NCBI GenBank assembly: GCA_037179515.1
Contig: JAXCGZ010001897.1
Location: 61,001 to 125,000 of the forward strand
Origin: Halocaridina rubra
Lineage: Eukaryota > Arthropoda > Malacostraca > Decapoda > Atyidae
DNA: 64,000 nucleotides
Direction: 5' to 3'
The notes under the pieces were generated by a model. It saw only the letters and a list, made by a program, of their open reading frames with translations, did no database searches and was not told the origin of the DNA. The translations under genes were made by a program, and so were the position numbers. Positions 1 through 31,061 of the stretch are shown in pieces (position 1 is the stretch's first letter; each line of letters begins with the position of its first letter).

Positions 1-640
1 CTTTTGGTAATTATTATTTTCGTAAATGCTATCAGTAGTAACCAAATGATTTGTATTTTTTATCTTGAATTCATGCTTTTATGTTACTGTAGTCACTGCT
101 AATAAGAATATTTCTCTAGTGGCTGAATAACAGCACTTCATGACTTTTCTTTTTGATATCTATAATATACTAATGTTATGTATCAGTTACTCAGCTAAGT
201 CCTAAGTATCTTGGAATAATAATCTAATGGTGTGGACACATACTTTCAGTTACCACCTTATTTCCAGGCAGCCCCGACCTGCAATTTTAAATTTTATTTT
301 CATAAACCAGTCCCTTTCACCCATTGGAGAGATTGCAAGTGCAGGGAGCAAAGTACGCCCTCTGAATTCTTACATATGGCCGTTCTTTGTACTCAGAGGT
401 CATATCTATTCTCTCTTGCATTTGTATTAGCGACATTAGGCCCTAGTTTCTGGCCCTAGAATCTACTCCAGGCTATGTTCATATTTTTCAGCTGGAGGGA
501 GATGCACCTCCATGAGGAGGTGGCATGAGAGGTGGTTATAGAACCACTTCGAGCTTCGCAGCAACGCAGGTGGGAGAGGCTCATGGAAGATATATCGGCA
601 CCTTCCTGTTGTCCGTCCCTGTCTCAAGAAAAAGAATTCA

Positions 641-1172
641 TGGTACATAAGAACATAAGAACATAAGAACATAATAACATAAGAATAGAGGACACTGCAA
701 CATGCCTACTGGCACACACGAGGCAGTTCCATTTTTGAATTGTATTTTCAGCATGTCTAACCTATTCTATTCTACTCTACTTATTTATTCTATTTTTCTT
801 TTTATGATTTTTCTAATAAGCACTAACCTATTCATACCCACCCTACCTCTGTCATATGTCTATCTAATCTACATTTGAAGGTGTCTAAGGTATTGGCATT
901 TACTATCCTACTAGGAAGCTTGTTCCATGCATCAGCTACTCTATTACCAAACCAATTTTTACCAATTTCCCTTCTGAACCTAAATTTATCAAGCTTAAAT
1001 CCATTATTACGAGTTCTGGTTTGATCATGAATTTTTAAAACTTTATTAATATCTCCCTTGTTAATCCCTTTAAACCATTTATACACTTCAATCATATCCC
1101 CCCTAACTCTTCGCCTCTCTAGAGAATGTAGATTAAGTTTTTTTAATCTGTCCTCATGTAAGGTGAGGATTT
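641..1172 (-). mobile_element. 5'-truncated CR1-like LINE fragment with 8-bp 3' tail repeat
   Basis: On the minus strand an 87-codon frame (1095 down to 832), extending to about 1172 through a stretch reading R-L-K-K-L-N-L-H-S-L-E-R-R-R, matches the C-terminal end of CR1-group reverse transcriptases (R-G-D-M-I-E-V, then V-A-D-A-W-N-K-L-P-S and F-K-C-R-L-D-R). About 140 bases of 3' UTR follow, then a tail of TTCTTATG units (641-690). CR1 elements characteristically end in short 8-bp repeats instead of poly(A). Confidence 0.75.
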
Positions 1173-1690
1173 AGTTTAACAGGAATAGGTGTGGCATAAG
1201 GCCTAGTCCTAGCAATAATGGGTGGGGAGGGGTTGGGGAAATTAAAATACCTAAAAATTAACAATGAGAAAGGGAGATGGAAAAAAATCCCCATGCAAAT
1301 AATAAATGCCATGACAATGAAAAAAAGGGAATTGAAAATCCATATAATTAAAAATGTTAGAATAATTAAAAAGGGAATTGAAAATCCCTATAAATAAGAA
1401 AGCTAAATAATTAAAAAGTTATAAATGTACACAAAGGGAAAAAACGTTTTTTCAGCTACGTATTTCAATTGATAAAGATGGGAAAGAAAAAAGTCCCCAC
1501 CGTGTTTGACAACGTTTGGTGGAAGAAAAAATATTTTAATCTTTTTTTTTTTAATTTAAAGTTAACTTTAAGGTAACCTCAAAGACTACCCTAGATTTAA
1601 GTTTAATATAGTAAGTGTCATTTATCAATTGTGCATGTTTAATTCTTTTTTTTTCTCATTATAATGTATGCTAAAATGTTACAATTTGCA
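1173..1690. other. Gene-free AT-rich stretch
   Basis: No coding frame or recognisable repeat beyond short A- and T-runs; it leads into the tandem repeat starting near 1690. Confidence 0.5.
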
Positions 1691-2300
1691 AAAATCATAC
1701 TCAACTACATTTTATAGTAAATAAGTAACGTATTTATGTTCATTTAGTTTCTCTCCTATATCATTTTGTCCTTGAATAGTAGTTACAGTTTGTAATTGTG
1801 ATGTTAAGTTTTTCTGTTTAACTATTATCATTTTTTAAGTCATACTTGAATATTTACAAAGCTGATGCCAAGCTGTATTTTATATTATTTAATTAACATA
1901 ATTATGTTCATTTTGTTTCTCCTATATCGTTTTGTCATTGAATAGTAGCTATAGATTGTAATTGTGATGTTAGGTTTTTCTGTTTAACTATTATCATCGC
2001 TTAAGTCATGATTGAATATTTAAAGAGCTGATACCAAGCTGTATTTAATATTATTTAAGTAACGTAATTATGTTCATTTAGTATCTCCTATATCGTTTTG
2101 TCATTGAATAATAGTTACAGATTGTAATTGTGAATATTTTTAACTCTTTTCACACCACGACAAATGTTTTGTTTTAATAATGAATTGACATATATCATAT
2201 GCATATGTATTGTATTATTTGAGTAATGTAATAGCTTAATTAGTTTTGTTCTTAAATAATTTTGTCATTGCTTACTAGCTATATATTGCAATTGTGAATA
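1690..2300. repeat. Tandem repeat of about 167 bp, roughly 3.5 copies
   Basis: The unit contains ATGTTCATTT, CTCCTATATC, TTTTGTC, TTGAATA and TGTAATTGTGA in fixed order. Unit starts lie near 1736, 1904 and 2070, with a decayed copy near 2236, so the period is 166-168 bp. AT-rich, no coding sense. Confidence 0.8.
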
Positions 2301-2633
2301 CTTAATTTTGATTTTTTTTCCTTTAATTAGAATGCTTATTGTAAGGAACATATTTTTCTTTTGTTAGTTTTTTCCTGATATCAAATGTTCTGTATGTATG
2401 AGAATGTCTTTCAGGAGAATTTTAACAAGCATTTAGAGCATAGTAATTTAGATATTCCTGTAATCTGTTTAGATAATTATATGAGATTGTAATAGTTTCA
2501 TAAGTTAGTTCATTAGATAGTTCTGGCCCATTTTTTTTTTGTAAAATAATGATAGTTAAAAAATTATAAGGCTCTCATGAAAGAGCTAATGCTTAGTCCG
2601 AAATATGATATATTTCAGAGTGGTGGTGGGGAG

Positions 2634-2955
2634 TGTCGTATGGCCTCTCACATAGATACCAAGAGATGCTAGATGGCAGAGTGCGCATTCGAAAACCCAC
2701 CCATTAGAGAGGACGTAATATACATGGAGAGTGTTAGTTAGGGTCTGACCTTCCTGGAGGCAGAACCTACGTCCATAGATAGAAGTCTCCCCCTAAGGGG
2801 GTGGGAACTGTGACTTGTAGGAACTATAGAAATGGGAGCTTTGAGGCGTAAACTAAGTTCAAGTTATCTCTAAATAAAGTACTGTTAAGTGAACAATGCA
2901 TATCAATTATCACCTCGCATTCTGTAGCTCTAGCTTGGTAAGAAAAACGTCAACA
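2634..2955 (+). mobile_element. Probable solo LTR (Ty3/gypsy-type)
   Basis: It starts TGTCGTATGG and ends near AACGTCAACA. Internal landmarks GGGAGCTTTGAGGCGT and AATAAAGTA are shared with the better-bounded solo LTR at 37473-38145, in the same order. No target duplication is clear because the right edge meets an (AAT)n repeat. Confidence 0.5.
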
Positions 2956-3145
<190 letters not shown>

Positions 3146-3421
3146 TAATAAGAAGAAGAAGAAAAAGCAGAAGAAGGAAAAGACACGGTCAACCATAGAG
3201 GACAGTATGGGAACAGTTTAGGCTGTGGCAATATCTGTTTACACAGTGCTATAGACTCTTAGCCATTAAAACCATGATTCGTTTATGTTTTCAACGATAA
3301 AACGTTAACATTGTAAATGTTTACACATCTTGGCATACAAAACAAGTGATTTATAGTTTGCTTAGTTAAAAAAAGCTTTCATGTCATACAAAATTCACAT
3401 CATACCTTTCGTTTTACTTTT

Positions 3422-3576
<155 letters not shown>

Positions 3577-3856
3577 CTACTAAATGTGCTTTTCTTCTGG
3601 AATATAAAAGCTGCCTATGAAGATTCATAACCACTTTTGGAATAGCTTCCATTTCCAGTGTCATTTTTGAGAGTAAATTATATATGATTGTCGTATTTTT
3701 TTTTTTTTGTGAAACTCATTTATGAAGAACACTGTAGTTCACTTAAAGTATATAATCCTTTGCTGACTCACACGATATAATTTTTTTGCTGTTAGGTATG
3801 TATATATGAAATAAAAGATGAGTGATTAATTGACTGATTGATTGACTGACTGAGCG

Positions 3857-4049
<193 letters not shown>

Positions 4050-4093
4050 GATATTAATACAATTTTCTTTAATCTTATAATATAACTGACAAT

Positions 4094-4132
4094 AAGATGA
4101 TAATAACAATAATAATAATAATGATAATAATG

Positions 4133-4204
<72 letters not shown>

Positions 4205-4252
4205 GTTAGTAGTAGTAATAGTGGTAATAATGGTAGTAATAATAATAATAAC

Positions 4253-4329
<77 letters not shown>

Positions 4330-4364
4330 TAATCATGAAATAAATAGTTAGTAGTAGTAGGAGT

Positions 4365-4450
<86 letters not shown>
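4094..4450. repeat. Compound (AAT)n-(AGC)n-(AGT)n microsatellite
   Basis: Two AAT tracts separated by AGT/GGT variants, then AGC units (4363-4393) and AGT units (4393-4450). Confidence 0.95.
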
Positions 4451-5462
4451 CAAAGGCTAAAATGCTAAAGACAAATTACATGCAATTGAATCAAATGACG
4501 ACCTCTCTTTGTTAAGAATTTTAGCATGACTTGGAAACTTTAGACAGAAAAAATAATCATACGCAAACATATTGCATAAAATGCGTATACTAAATGATTT
4601 ATTCGCGCATGCGCACTGCAGTAGTACTTGTTGCGAATTGCATCCTCGTATGGGGAAATAAGGACATTCAGCATTGAGATACCATGTTCAACTGATTACC
4701 CCAATGCTGAAGACAGCAAACCGAGTACAAAGTGGGCAGAGAGTTGAAGACAAGTCTCTTTGTACGACTGAAGAATATCCATTCATGGCAAGATAAAACC
4801 ACATTAGCATTGAATAAAATGAGTGTTCGCGTAAGTAAAGCAAAGCAAGATATTCTCATGATAAAATAGTTAAGCAAATAATGGCAGGAAATCATTTTGC
4901 ACTGGTCTCGTTGAATTTTTTTTTATAAGACATTAATATTGCAAAAAATATTCCTTTTTTTTCAAGAACTCAAAATTAAAATCAAAGAAATATTGTATTT
5001 TATTGTAATATATTTGCTATATTTCTTTAATGGCATTAGCTCTGCGAATAAGCGTTAGACCCCTAAACATGACATTTGTGTAGCAAAATTTCGGAATAAT
5101 ATTTTTCACACAAAAAGGAAGAGAATTCTGCCGTCCGTCATTGATAGCCCTGCAACAGCAGTGACTACGCCAGCAAATAAATGGGGTCAATAATAGAATG
5201 TACAATATTCACGAGCTCAGTCATCGAGAGGGGCAACATTTTTCATAAAGAAAAAATATAAATGCGTGATTGAATTCAGTGATGTAAATAAAACGCATGC
5301 ATTCAAAAACCGTATTGCTAAGTTTGTGCAGTTTTAATCGTGTCTTATTCCGTATGGCTTAGCTAGAGAACTCATGATATGAAATTTCAAAAAGGTTTTC
5401 TTCCATCTATACGCCACATATACTGAGCAACCAACTCATTACGATTTCAGGTTTCATCTTTC
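4451..5462. other. Gene-free stretch upstream of exon 1
   Basis: No coding frame is convincing. It should hold the promoter or an upstream exon of the WAP-GILT gene, but no confident core promoter could be placed: TATAAAT (5257) and an arthropod-like TCAGT (5276) are only about 20 bases apart. Confidence 0.4.
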
Positions 5463-21340
<15,878 letters not shown>

Positions 21341-21629
21341 GAATATAATATTTTCAAGTTCACATTTTGTTGACTCTAGCGACCAACTCTGTAATTATTC
21401 TCACCATTATGTGAAGCACATTTGATACAGCTTTTCCTTCTATTCAATATAGAGTCATGCACCAACTCATTTTACAACTACAGAAGTTACGCGATGGACG
21501 AAAGAAAACATAAAACATTATCCGTGAGCTGACTGAAGGTAAAGTACTTGTGTCAAGAAAAGGAATAGACATTCCCATGCAAACCATGGATGCTTTCTTT
21601 CACTGATACTACTAAACTTACAACGTGTT

Positions 21630-21639
21630 AATAAATAAA
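21630..21639 (+). promoter_or_regulatory. Candidate polyadenylation signals of the WAP-GILT gene
   Basis: Two overlapping AATAAA hexamers lie about 290 bases after the stop codon, in an AT-rich context. Placement suits a 3' UTR end; no transcript data are available. Confidence 0.45.
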
Positions 21640-21640
21640 T

Positions 21641-23526
21641 ATTAGAATTGCTGATGAGTAAGTTATATGACAATACACTCAAAATTAACATTCTCATCTA
21701 AGTCAAGGTATAATTTCCTTCTTGATAAATGGGTGTTCATCAAATAACTGCTTTACAATAATCACCTATCATTATGTCGACTATAAATTACCACTCGCAA
21801 ATGCAACCGAATTTTATACCTAAGTTGCCTTTACTGCCATGCATAGTCCAAAGAACATTTGACATAGTTTTAATTTTTCTGAAATTGCTTTTGATATATA
21901 TCCTAAGCGCTGTATCGTCGACTTGTGATGTCATGACATATTTTTATTATGATTCAAAATAAATAAATGCGAATTTTCTGTATCATTACATCCCATTTAT
22001 TTACTGAGTATCTCCCTAAGATGAGCCTCTTTCAGAAGTGGAGGAAATAAAGAAATGATTACACACGTTCTAATATTTCAAAGGCAACTCATATATCTAT
22101 TACATTCTTTTTGTTCTGATAGCTCCAGCACTAATACATTTAAATGGCAAGAACAACTTTTATTAAGGTTATGTAAAGTGCTATGGCTGAACTTACAATG
22201 CACAAAGGCAACTACCTACTATCTATGTATTCTTATTTGCTTCCCTTTCTATCACAAGAAATCTAATTGTTAGGTCTTGTATCTGAACCTTAGTGGGTGA
22301 GAATACATCAAACTTCTGAAATTACTCCCCTTTCTCAGTGAGTGCTAAGTGTACACTCTGAGAGGGGGGTTATAAGAAATAAATACCACATGTAGCCGGA
22401 AGGGATATGTTAACCATGGCTCCAGTCACATAACAGTAGAATAGGGGAAAGTATAACCAATTAACACATGTTGCGGTTCTAGAAGTGTTTTGAGATGTTC
22501 CAGTTAGGTCGGTAGTTCAAGATATTAGTGGATAAATGCAACGAATATTATGATATGTTTTCTGGTCCAACAACAGCTCCCATTTTACAAACGTGCTCTC
22601 AGTAACCACCACGAGAGCCTGATTTTGAGGATTCCAAAGAGCAGGTCCTTCACCCATCAGAAATACATTCATAAATGGTAATGTGAATCTTGAGGTAAAT
22701 AATGGGCAATCCACTATACGCAATAATCACTCACCTTGGTTTAAGTACAGATATTTACTTAAATTTCCACAGGACTCACCCAGCATCTTTGACTCTATAA
22801 TGAGTTGATAGAATCTCTGTGAGCCTTGCTACTAACTTCTGTTATTATTAGGTAAGGACTATAAGGTAAGAGTGGAAAGACTATAAGGTAAGAGTGGAAA
22901 GTCGAGACATTACTACCTCGGTATTGGAAAAAATGTATATTGGTGCATTAAAAAGAGGGCATTGAAATCTCTTAATTTTGTATGTGTCATCACATGAATC
23001 TCATCAACACATGATCGTAATGATTTAGTGTATTACTGAACAAAATACATGGAGTATATAGACTGTGGTTAGATTTTTCACTAAAATTCTACTGTTCACA
23101 CTAAGCTGACCGTAGAGGTACAGTGCACGGTTGCCAGCTCGTACCATAAATTGCATTTCTGCCAGAATTCTCGTGTTTCCTGAAAAAAAAAATGCTATTC
23201 TATGGAACAAATAATTAATGCCACGAAAATTATATATATTGTAGCCAGCTTGCCATTTTTTCTCTTTTTACTAGAAGTTGCCTGTATGTGTGTGTGAGAT
23301 ATTTCAATGACAAGATTCCATCAATTATAACAAACTCCATGACACTACTGCCAATTTCCTCATGTAATGCATAATCGTTCTTCTCAGACATTATTATTTT
23401 GATGAACAGAATATTCCATTTAGCATTATGGTAGGTTCTAATGGTGCAAATAATTTGTTTAATTCATAACTCTATTTACACTAAAATAAGAAAACATTCT
23501 CCTAATTACATTTTGGTTAATTGTAT
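21641..23526. other. Gene-free stretch downstream of the WAP-GILT gene
   Basis: No coding frame or known element. A 22-base direct repeat (GACTATAAGGTAAGAGTGGAAA) occurs twice in tandem near 22857-22900. Confidence 0.4.
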
Positions 23527-24585
23527 ATTACCTAATTGTGATTACCTAATTGTGTTTACGGGAAAGAGCCCAAAGCTCGTATCTTCCCGTCTCCTGATCG
23601 GTTCCATTTTAGACTTAGTGATACTTATCGTACCTGTCCTTAAAACTATGGATTGAGATAGCATTAACTACCTCCTCGCTTAGCTAATTCCAATTATCAA
23701 CTACTCTTACACTGAAAAAGTATTTCCTTACATCCTGCAAAGAAGTTTTCTTACGAAGCTTCAAACTATGACCTCTAGTTCTAGAGCCAGCCATATCGAA
23801 ATATCGATCCCTATCCACTCTATCATAACCATGAAGGAATTTAAAGACTGTCACCATATCCCCCCTTACTCTTCTAGCTTCGAGTGATGGCAAGTCTAAT
23901 TCCCTCAGCCTCTCATCATAACCGAGATTGCGTATTTCTGGCACCAGTTTCGTGGCATGTCTTTGAACTTTTTCAAGCTTAGCTATGTGCTTTTTCAAGT
24001 GCGGATTCCAAAAGTGGGCTGCATATTCGAGTTTTGGCCTCACATAGGTTACATAAATATTTCTGAACATTTCCTTGTCCATGTGCCTGAAGGCTACCCT
24101 TACATTTGATAAGAATGCATATGCTGCCCTTACTACGCCATTTATATGTATTTCTGGAGACAAATCTGCCAGTATGTTTACTCCTAGATCTCTCTCATTT
24201 TCTGTCTCTTGAAGTTGTACTCCAGCCACCGAGTAGTCAAGCTTGGGCCTTCTTGCACTTGTACCCATTCTCATTACCTTACATTTTGAGGTATTGAATT
24301 TCATTAGCCACTTTTCTGACCACTCATGCAGATTATTTAGATCCTCCTGAAGTTCTCTACCATTGTTCTCGTTTTTTACTTTCTTCACAATCTTTGCATC
24401 ATCTGCAAACATATTCATGAATGAATTTACAGACTCTGGTAGGTCATTTACATATACAAGGAACAAAAGTGGCCCTAAAACTGAACCCTGTGGAACTCCA
24501 CTACTAACTCTTCTCCATTCAGACACTGAGTGTCTTACTCTAACCCTCTGTTCCCTTCCTTCTAGGTAAGTTTTTATCCATTCCA
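23527..24585 (-). mobile_element. CR1-A copy e: 5'-truncated
   Basis: A minus-strand frame of 300 codons (24586-23684) runs from [11 protein letters not shown] through [13 protein letters not shown] and the C-terminal domain to a stop just before the normal end. The 3' tail has two ACAATTAGGTAATC units. 5' truncation falls in the middle of the RT. Confidence 0.92.
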
Positions 24586-25982
24586 CACTCTAAGTGTGAG
24601 TGTTAAATATGCCTTTGCTGAATTGCCTTCACATCTCTTATTCCTCCCCAGTGAAACTACAGAGCGGTTTAAATATACTTCTGTGAGAGGAGTGACCATG
24701 CAAAACTGTTTCATGCAATGCATGCTAATATTCCAGAACTTCATCCCCATAAATTCTCAGTCCATCAGAGACTAGGCATTTGATGATTGGGAAAGGTATT
24801 CACTCAGTTATCATTTAATGATTATACCAAAACCTAGAGCTGCAAAATGCTGCTTGAGACACCAAATAACGGGTCACTGTATCTGTGTTTGGTATTTGCC
24901 TCCTCAATGATAATTTTATTTTAGCATCCTTTCAGTATGCAATTGCTGATCAGTGTCATTTGTAGAAGGACTTGAATAACTTCCATATATAATTAAGGAG
25001 TAGAATATGATAGACACCTTTTTGAAGCAAAATTTTACAAAGAAGCAAAATTTCTAAGTGACAGGAGCTTAATATAATATACAGACTCTTTATTTTTTTT
25101 AAGACAGCAGTAAATGAGTAACTTAGAGACTGCCAGAGAAATTCAAGTTTCTTGGTGCATTGCAGGCATTTCAACAAGATTTTTTGTCTCAGAGAATAGA
25201 AGTGTTAGGTTTCATGAATTGAGCCTTGAAAAATTTATTTCTACAGACACAGACGTGTATGGCTTAAAAAAGCATTACATTACTCAGGCTTTGTGACTGG
25301 AAAAGAGCAGGGACTGACATTTTCCTCGAAAATCAGATAAAATTTTGAGGTGTATAATTCCAAATATGTAGTCGGAGTGCATTGTTTCATATATCTGCCA
25401 AATTAGTGTTACATAAGTTATGTTTACCTATATCAAATTCATTTATCGAAAAAGTCTTTAGCCAGACTGCCTTAGGATGAAAATCAGAAATAAAATAGGG
25501 AATAACTTTTAAAATGTATCTTGATGGTAAGGTCACATTTAATGTTAAACAATGCCTGTTGCAAAGAATTTTCTCGTTCCAAATGAGATGCTGACAATTT
25601 TCTGTGCTAATATGTATGATTAAGAGATATCATGAGGAATGGGATAGCAATGAAGCTAACAAAGTACAGTACTCCAAATATTTACTGAGTGATATGTGGC
25701 TAGTTGTGATCCGAGCTGCAATAAAACGTGGAATATGTATGGATAATTTTCTATTCTATTTTTATTTTTTTGTAAATTTCAAAAACCATGACGTTTTTAT
25801 TTTCTTGAATAAAGTATGTCAAATATATGACACATTTTCAGTTTTCTAATCTAATTTTGTAATTGCCATAAAGACTAGCATTTTTCAGTATTAGTTTGCA
25901 GAAAAGCCCAAAAATCACACATATAGTTGTCATATGAGTGCTGAATAACCTTACTACCCCGGCGCAGCTGAACTTGTTTCAG

Positions 25983-25984
<2 letters not shown>
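24586..25984. other. Gene-free stretch
   Basis: AT-rich, no recognised gene or repeat. Confidence 0.4.

Positions 25985-26068
<84 letters not shown>
25985..26068. repeat. (AT)n microsatellite
   Basis: About 42 AT units ending at the 3' edge of SINE-B. Confidence 0.97.
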
Positions 26069-26071
<3 letters not shown>

Positions 26072-26262
26072 CCGGTTTTACGTCACGGACTCCCTTATCA
26101 ACCAAGGGCTAGGACGGTTGCCTTCTTGCGAAGGACTTGTTTTGGCAGATGTAATCCTTACGCTGAGTGCATGCCTTTGCTAACCTCAGACCGTGACGGG
26201 GCGCGAACCCTCGACCTGACGCCTCAGAGTCGGAGACGCTACCGACTGAGCCACGGCGACTA
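26069..26262 (-). mobile_element. SINE-B copy 1: tRNA-derived SINE
   Basis: On the minus strand the element starts GTCGCCGTGGCTCAGTCGG, which contains a pol III A box (TGGCTCAGTCGG), and has a B box near GGGTTCGCGCC (about 26205), with tRNA-like arms between. A non-tRNA body follows, ending ACGTAAAACCGGAAC. The acceptor stem is not fully paired, so this is a SINE head rather than a functional tRNA gene. Confidence 0.82.
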
Positions 26263-27639
<1,377 letters not shown>

Positions 27640-27971
27640 TTTTATTTTTTTTTATCTTTTTTTATGATTGTGACACTAGGACGGGCCAAAAATAATCAAA
27701 TAAAACAGCCCTCATCGGGCCTGGGCACGAAAAAATACATAAAGTAAAGAGAAAAAGAGATGGAGTGTGTAATGATTTGTCAGATGTGAAGAGATAATAA
27801 AAGATGTGTAATTAATATCCAAGAATATTCAGTGTAGCTTTAGGCATAGAAAAAGAGCCATAACTGAAGGAAGACTTAACATCGAACTGTCCTGGATAGA
27901 CCTATTTAAGTTCAAAAAACCTTCAGCAGTAGTATCACAACGGGCGGTTGGGGCCATGAGCCAACCTACTA
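27640..27971 (-). mobile_element. SINE-A copy 3
   Basis: Minus-strand copy with the same block order as copies 1 and 2. The 3' end (A-rich, with GTGTCACAATCAT) is at 27640 next to (AT)n, and the 5' end is near AGTAGGTTGGC at 27971. Confidence 0.78.
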
Positions 27972-28323
27972 ATCGCTTAAATATTTACTAGTTATTATTA
28001 GAAAAAAATTACGTCCTCTGCGAATTAATTCACCATAATATGCATTAAGAATAGTGACAAATGTGCGCCCAGACATTGATATTAGTTATTTCCGACAATA
28101 ATCTCAAAAATACAATTGTGGTAAATCTAATGACTGTTATTCGTCATTGACTCTATATACCTTTTTAAATTCACAAATAATTATACCAAATTACTCATGG
28201 ACAGATTATTTAGTTCATTTATGTTTATTGAGATAATTTAGTGTCCGAATATCTTTAATTAGCACTAAAAATAACAGTTCAGCTACTCGCCTATGTCTCG
28301 TGGCACCCTTGCAAAGGCTACCA

Positions 28324-28470
<147 letters not shown>

Positions 28471-28479
28471 CCAAATAAG

Positions 28480-29960
<1,481 letters not shown>

Positions 29961-29961
29961 T

Positions 29962-29989
29962 ACTACTACTACTTCTACTACTACTACTG

Positions 29990-30079
<90 letters not shown>
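29962..30079. repeat. Compound (CTA)n-(ATA)n microsatellite
   Basis: CTA units change to AATA units near 30030, the same pairing seen at 3.4-4.0 kb. Confidence 0.95.
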
Positions 30080-30081
<2 letters not shown>

Positions 30082-31061
30082 GTCGCATTCTCTACAACAA
30101 TACTTACAAAAGTCCACAGTATACATTATGATATAAAACCAAAGGGCAACGTGACGTTCATATACAATGCTTACGAACCATTTAGGGAGCCATTAAACTA
30201 CAACGCTCCCCTGACAGAACAGGCGTACACTAAAATTTCAATAACTAAAAATAAAATACATAAACACGAAATTAATAGTATGCGTATTCTGGATGTTGAG
30301 TGAATGAGCAGAATGAGGTACAGTATCATTCTGTGCATTATTATCTTCTACAAGAGTGGAGCTATCACCTACATTAGTATTTGTTACACTCTGAGATACA
30401 GAATTATTAGAACTAGTTTCAGTTTATTCACTCTCATCAGAACAAGACACTGCTCTCTGCAGGGAGGCTGGTTTCAGCCTGTCTACAGAAACAGTGGTTA
30501 AATCTCCTGAAGTTTATCTTGAAATGAAATATTGATCACTACGCTTAACAACCTCACTTGAACCATAGTATGGCGCCTCTAACGGGCGACGGACTCAATC
30601 CACTCAAACCCAATCATGTGAACAAGTCTGTCGTATTAGTTGAATATCCTAACAGGAGTCGTTATGCTATATTATACCAGTGTCATATTAGATATTCTCT
30701 ATACTAAAAGACCAGAGCTACAGCGGGCGAGGTGATAATGGATATGCAAGAAATACTTGACACTTAGTTTATTTAGTTAGACACTTATTTAACACCTCAA
30801 TGCCCAAGCCCCCTTAAAGTAAAATCCTAACCCTTTTCGTGCCCACAAGACTCTGCTGTTCTTTCACTGCTTCTGACTCTTTTGCATCACCAAGATGGCA
30901 GGGCATGGTATTCTTGGGCACTCCTCTACCAATAGGCTTCCAGAGAAGGGGAGTACAACCAATTCCTATAGTGTGAGGGGCGTGACTAAAGAAATGCCAG
31001 TTGGGTACAAGGAACATTCTAACACATGTGCCTATATGTGCACTTTCTACCTATACATTTT
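30080..31061. other. Gene-free stretch
   Basis: Nothing recognised; no coding frame with family resemblance. Confidence 0.35.

Noticed and set aside
5257..5280. TATAAAT followed by TCAGT as a core promoter of the WAP-GILT gene
   Set aside because: Spacing is about 20 bases instead of the usual 30, and the region is AT-rich, so a chance pairing is likely.
24106..24297. Recurrent 63-codon frame (M-I-R-M-H-M-L-P-L-L) opposite CR1-A, seen in six copies
   Set aside because: It recurs because the LINE is repeated; it is the antisense shadow of the RT thumb region.
26189..26260. Functional tRNA gene on the minus strand
   Set aside because: The acceptor stem is poorly paired and a non-tRNA body follows, repeated in the copy at 26.9 kb; best read as SINE-B.
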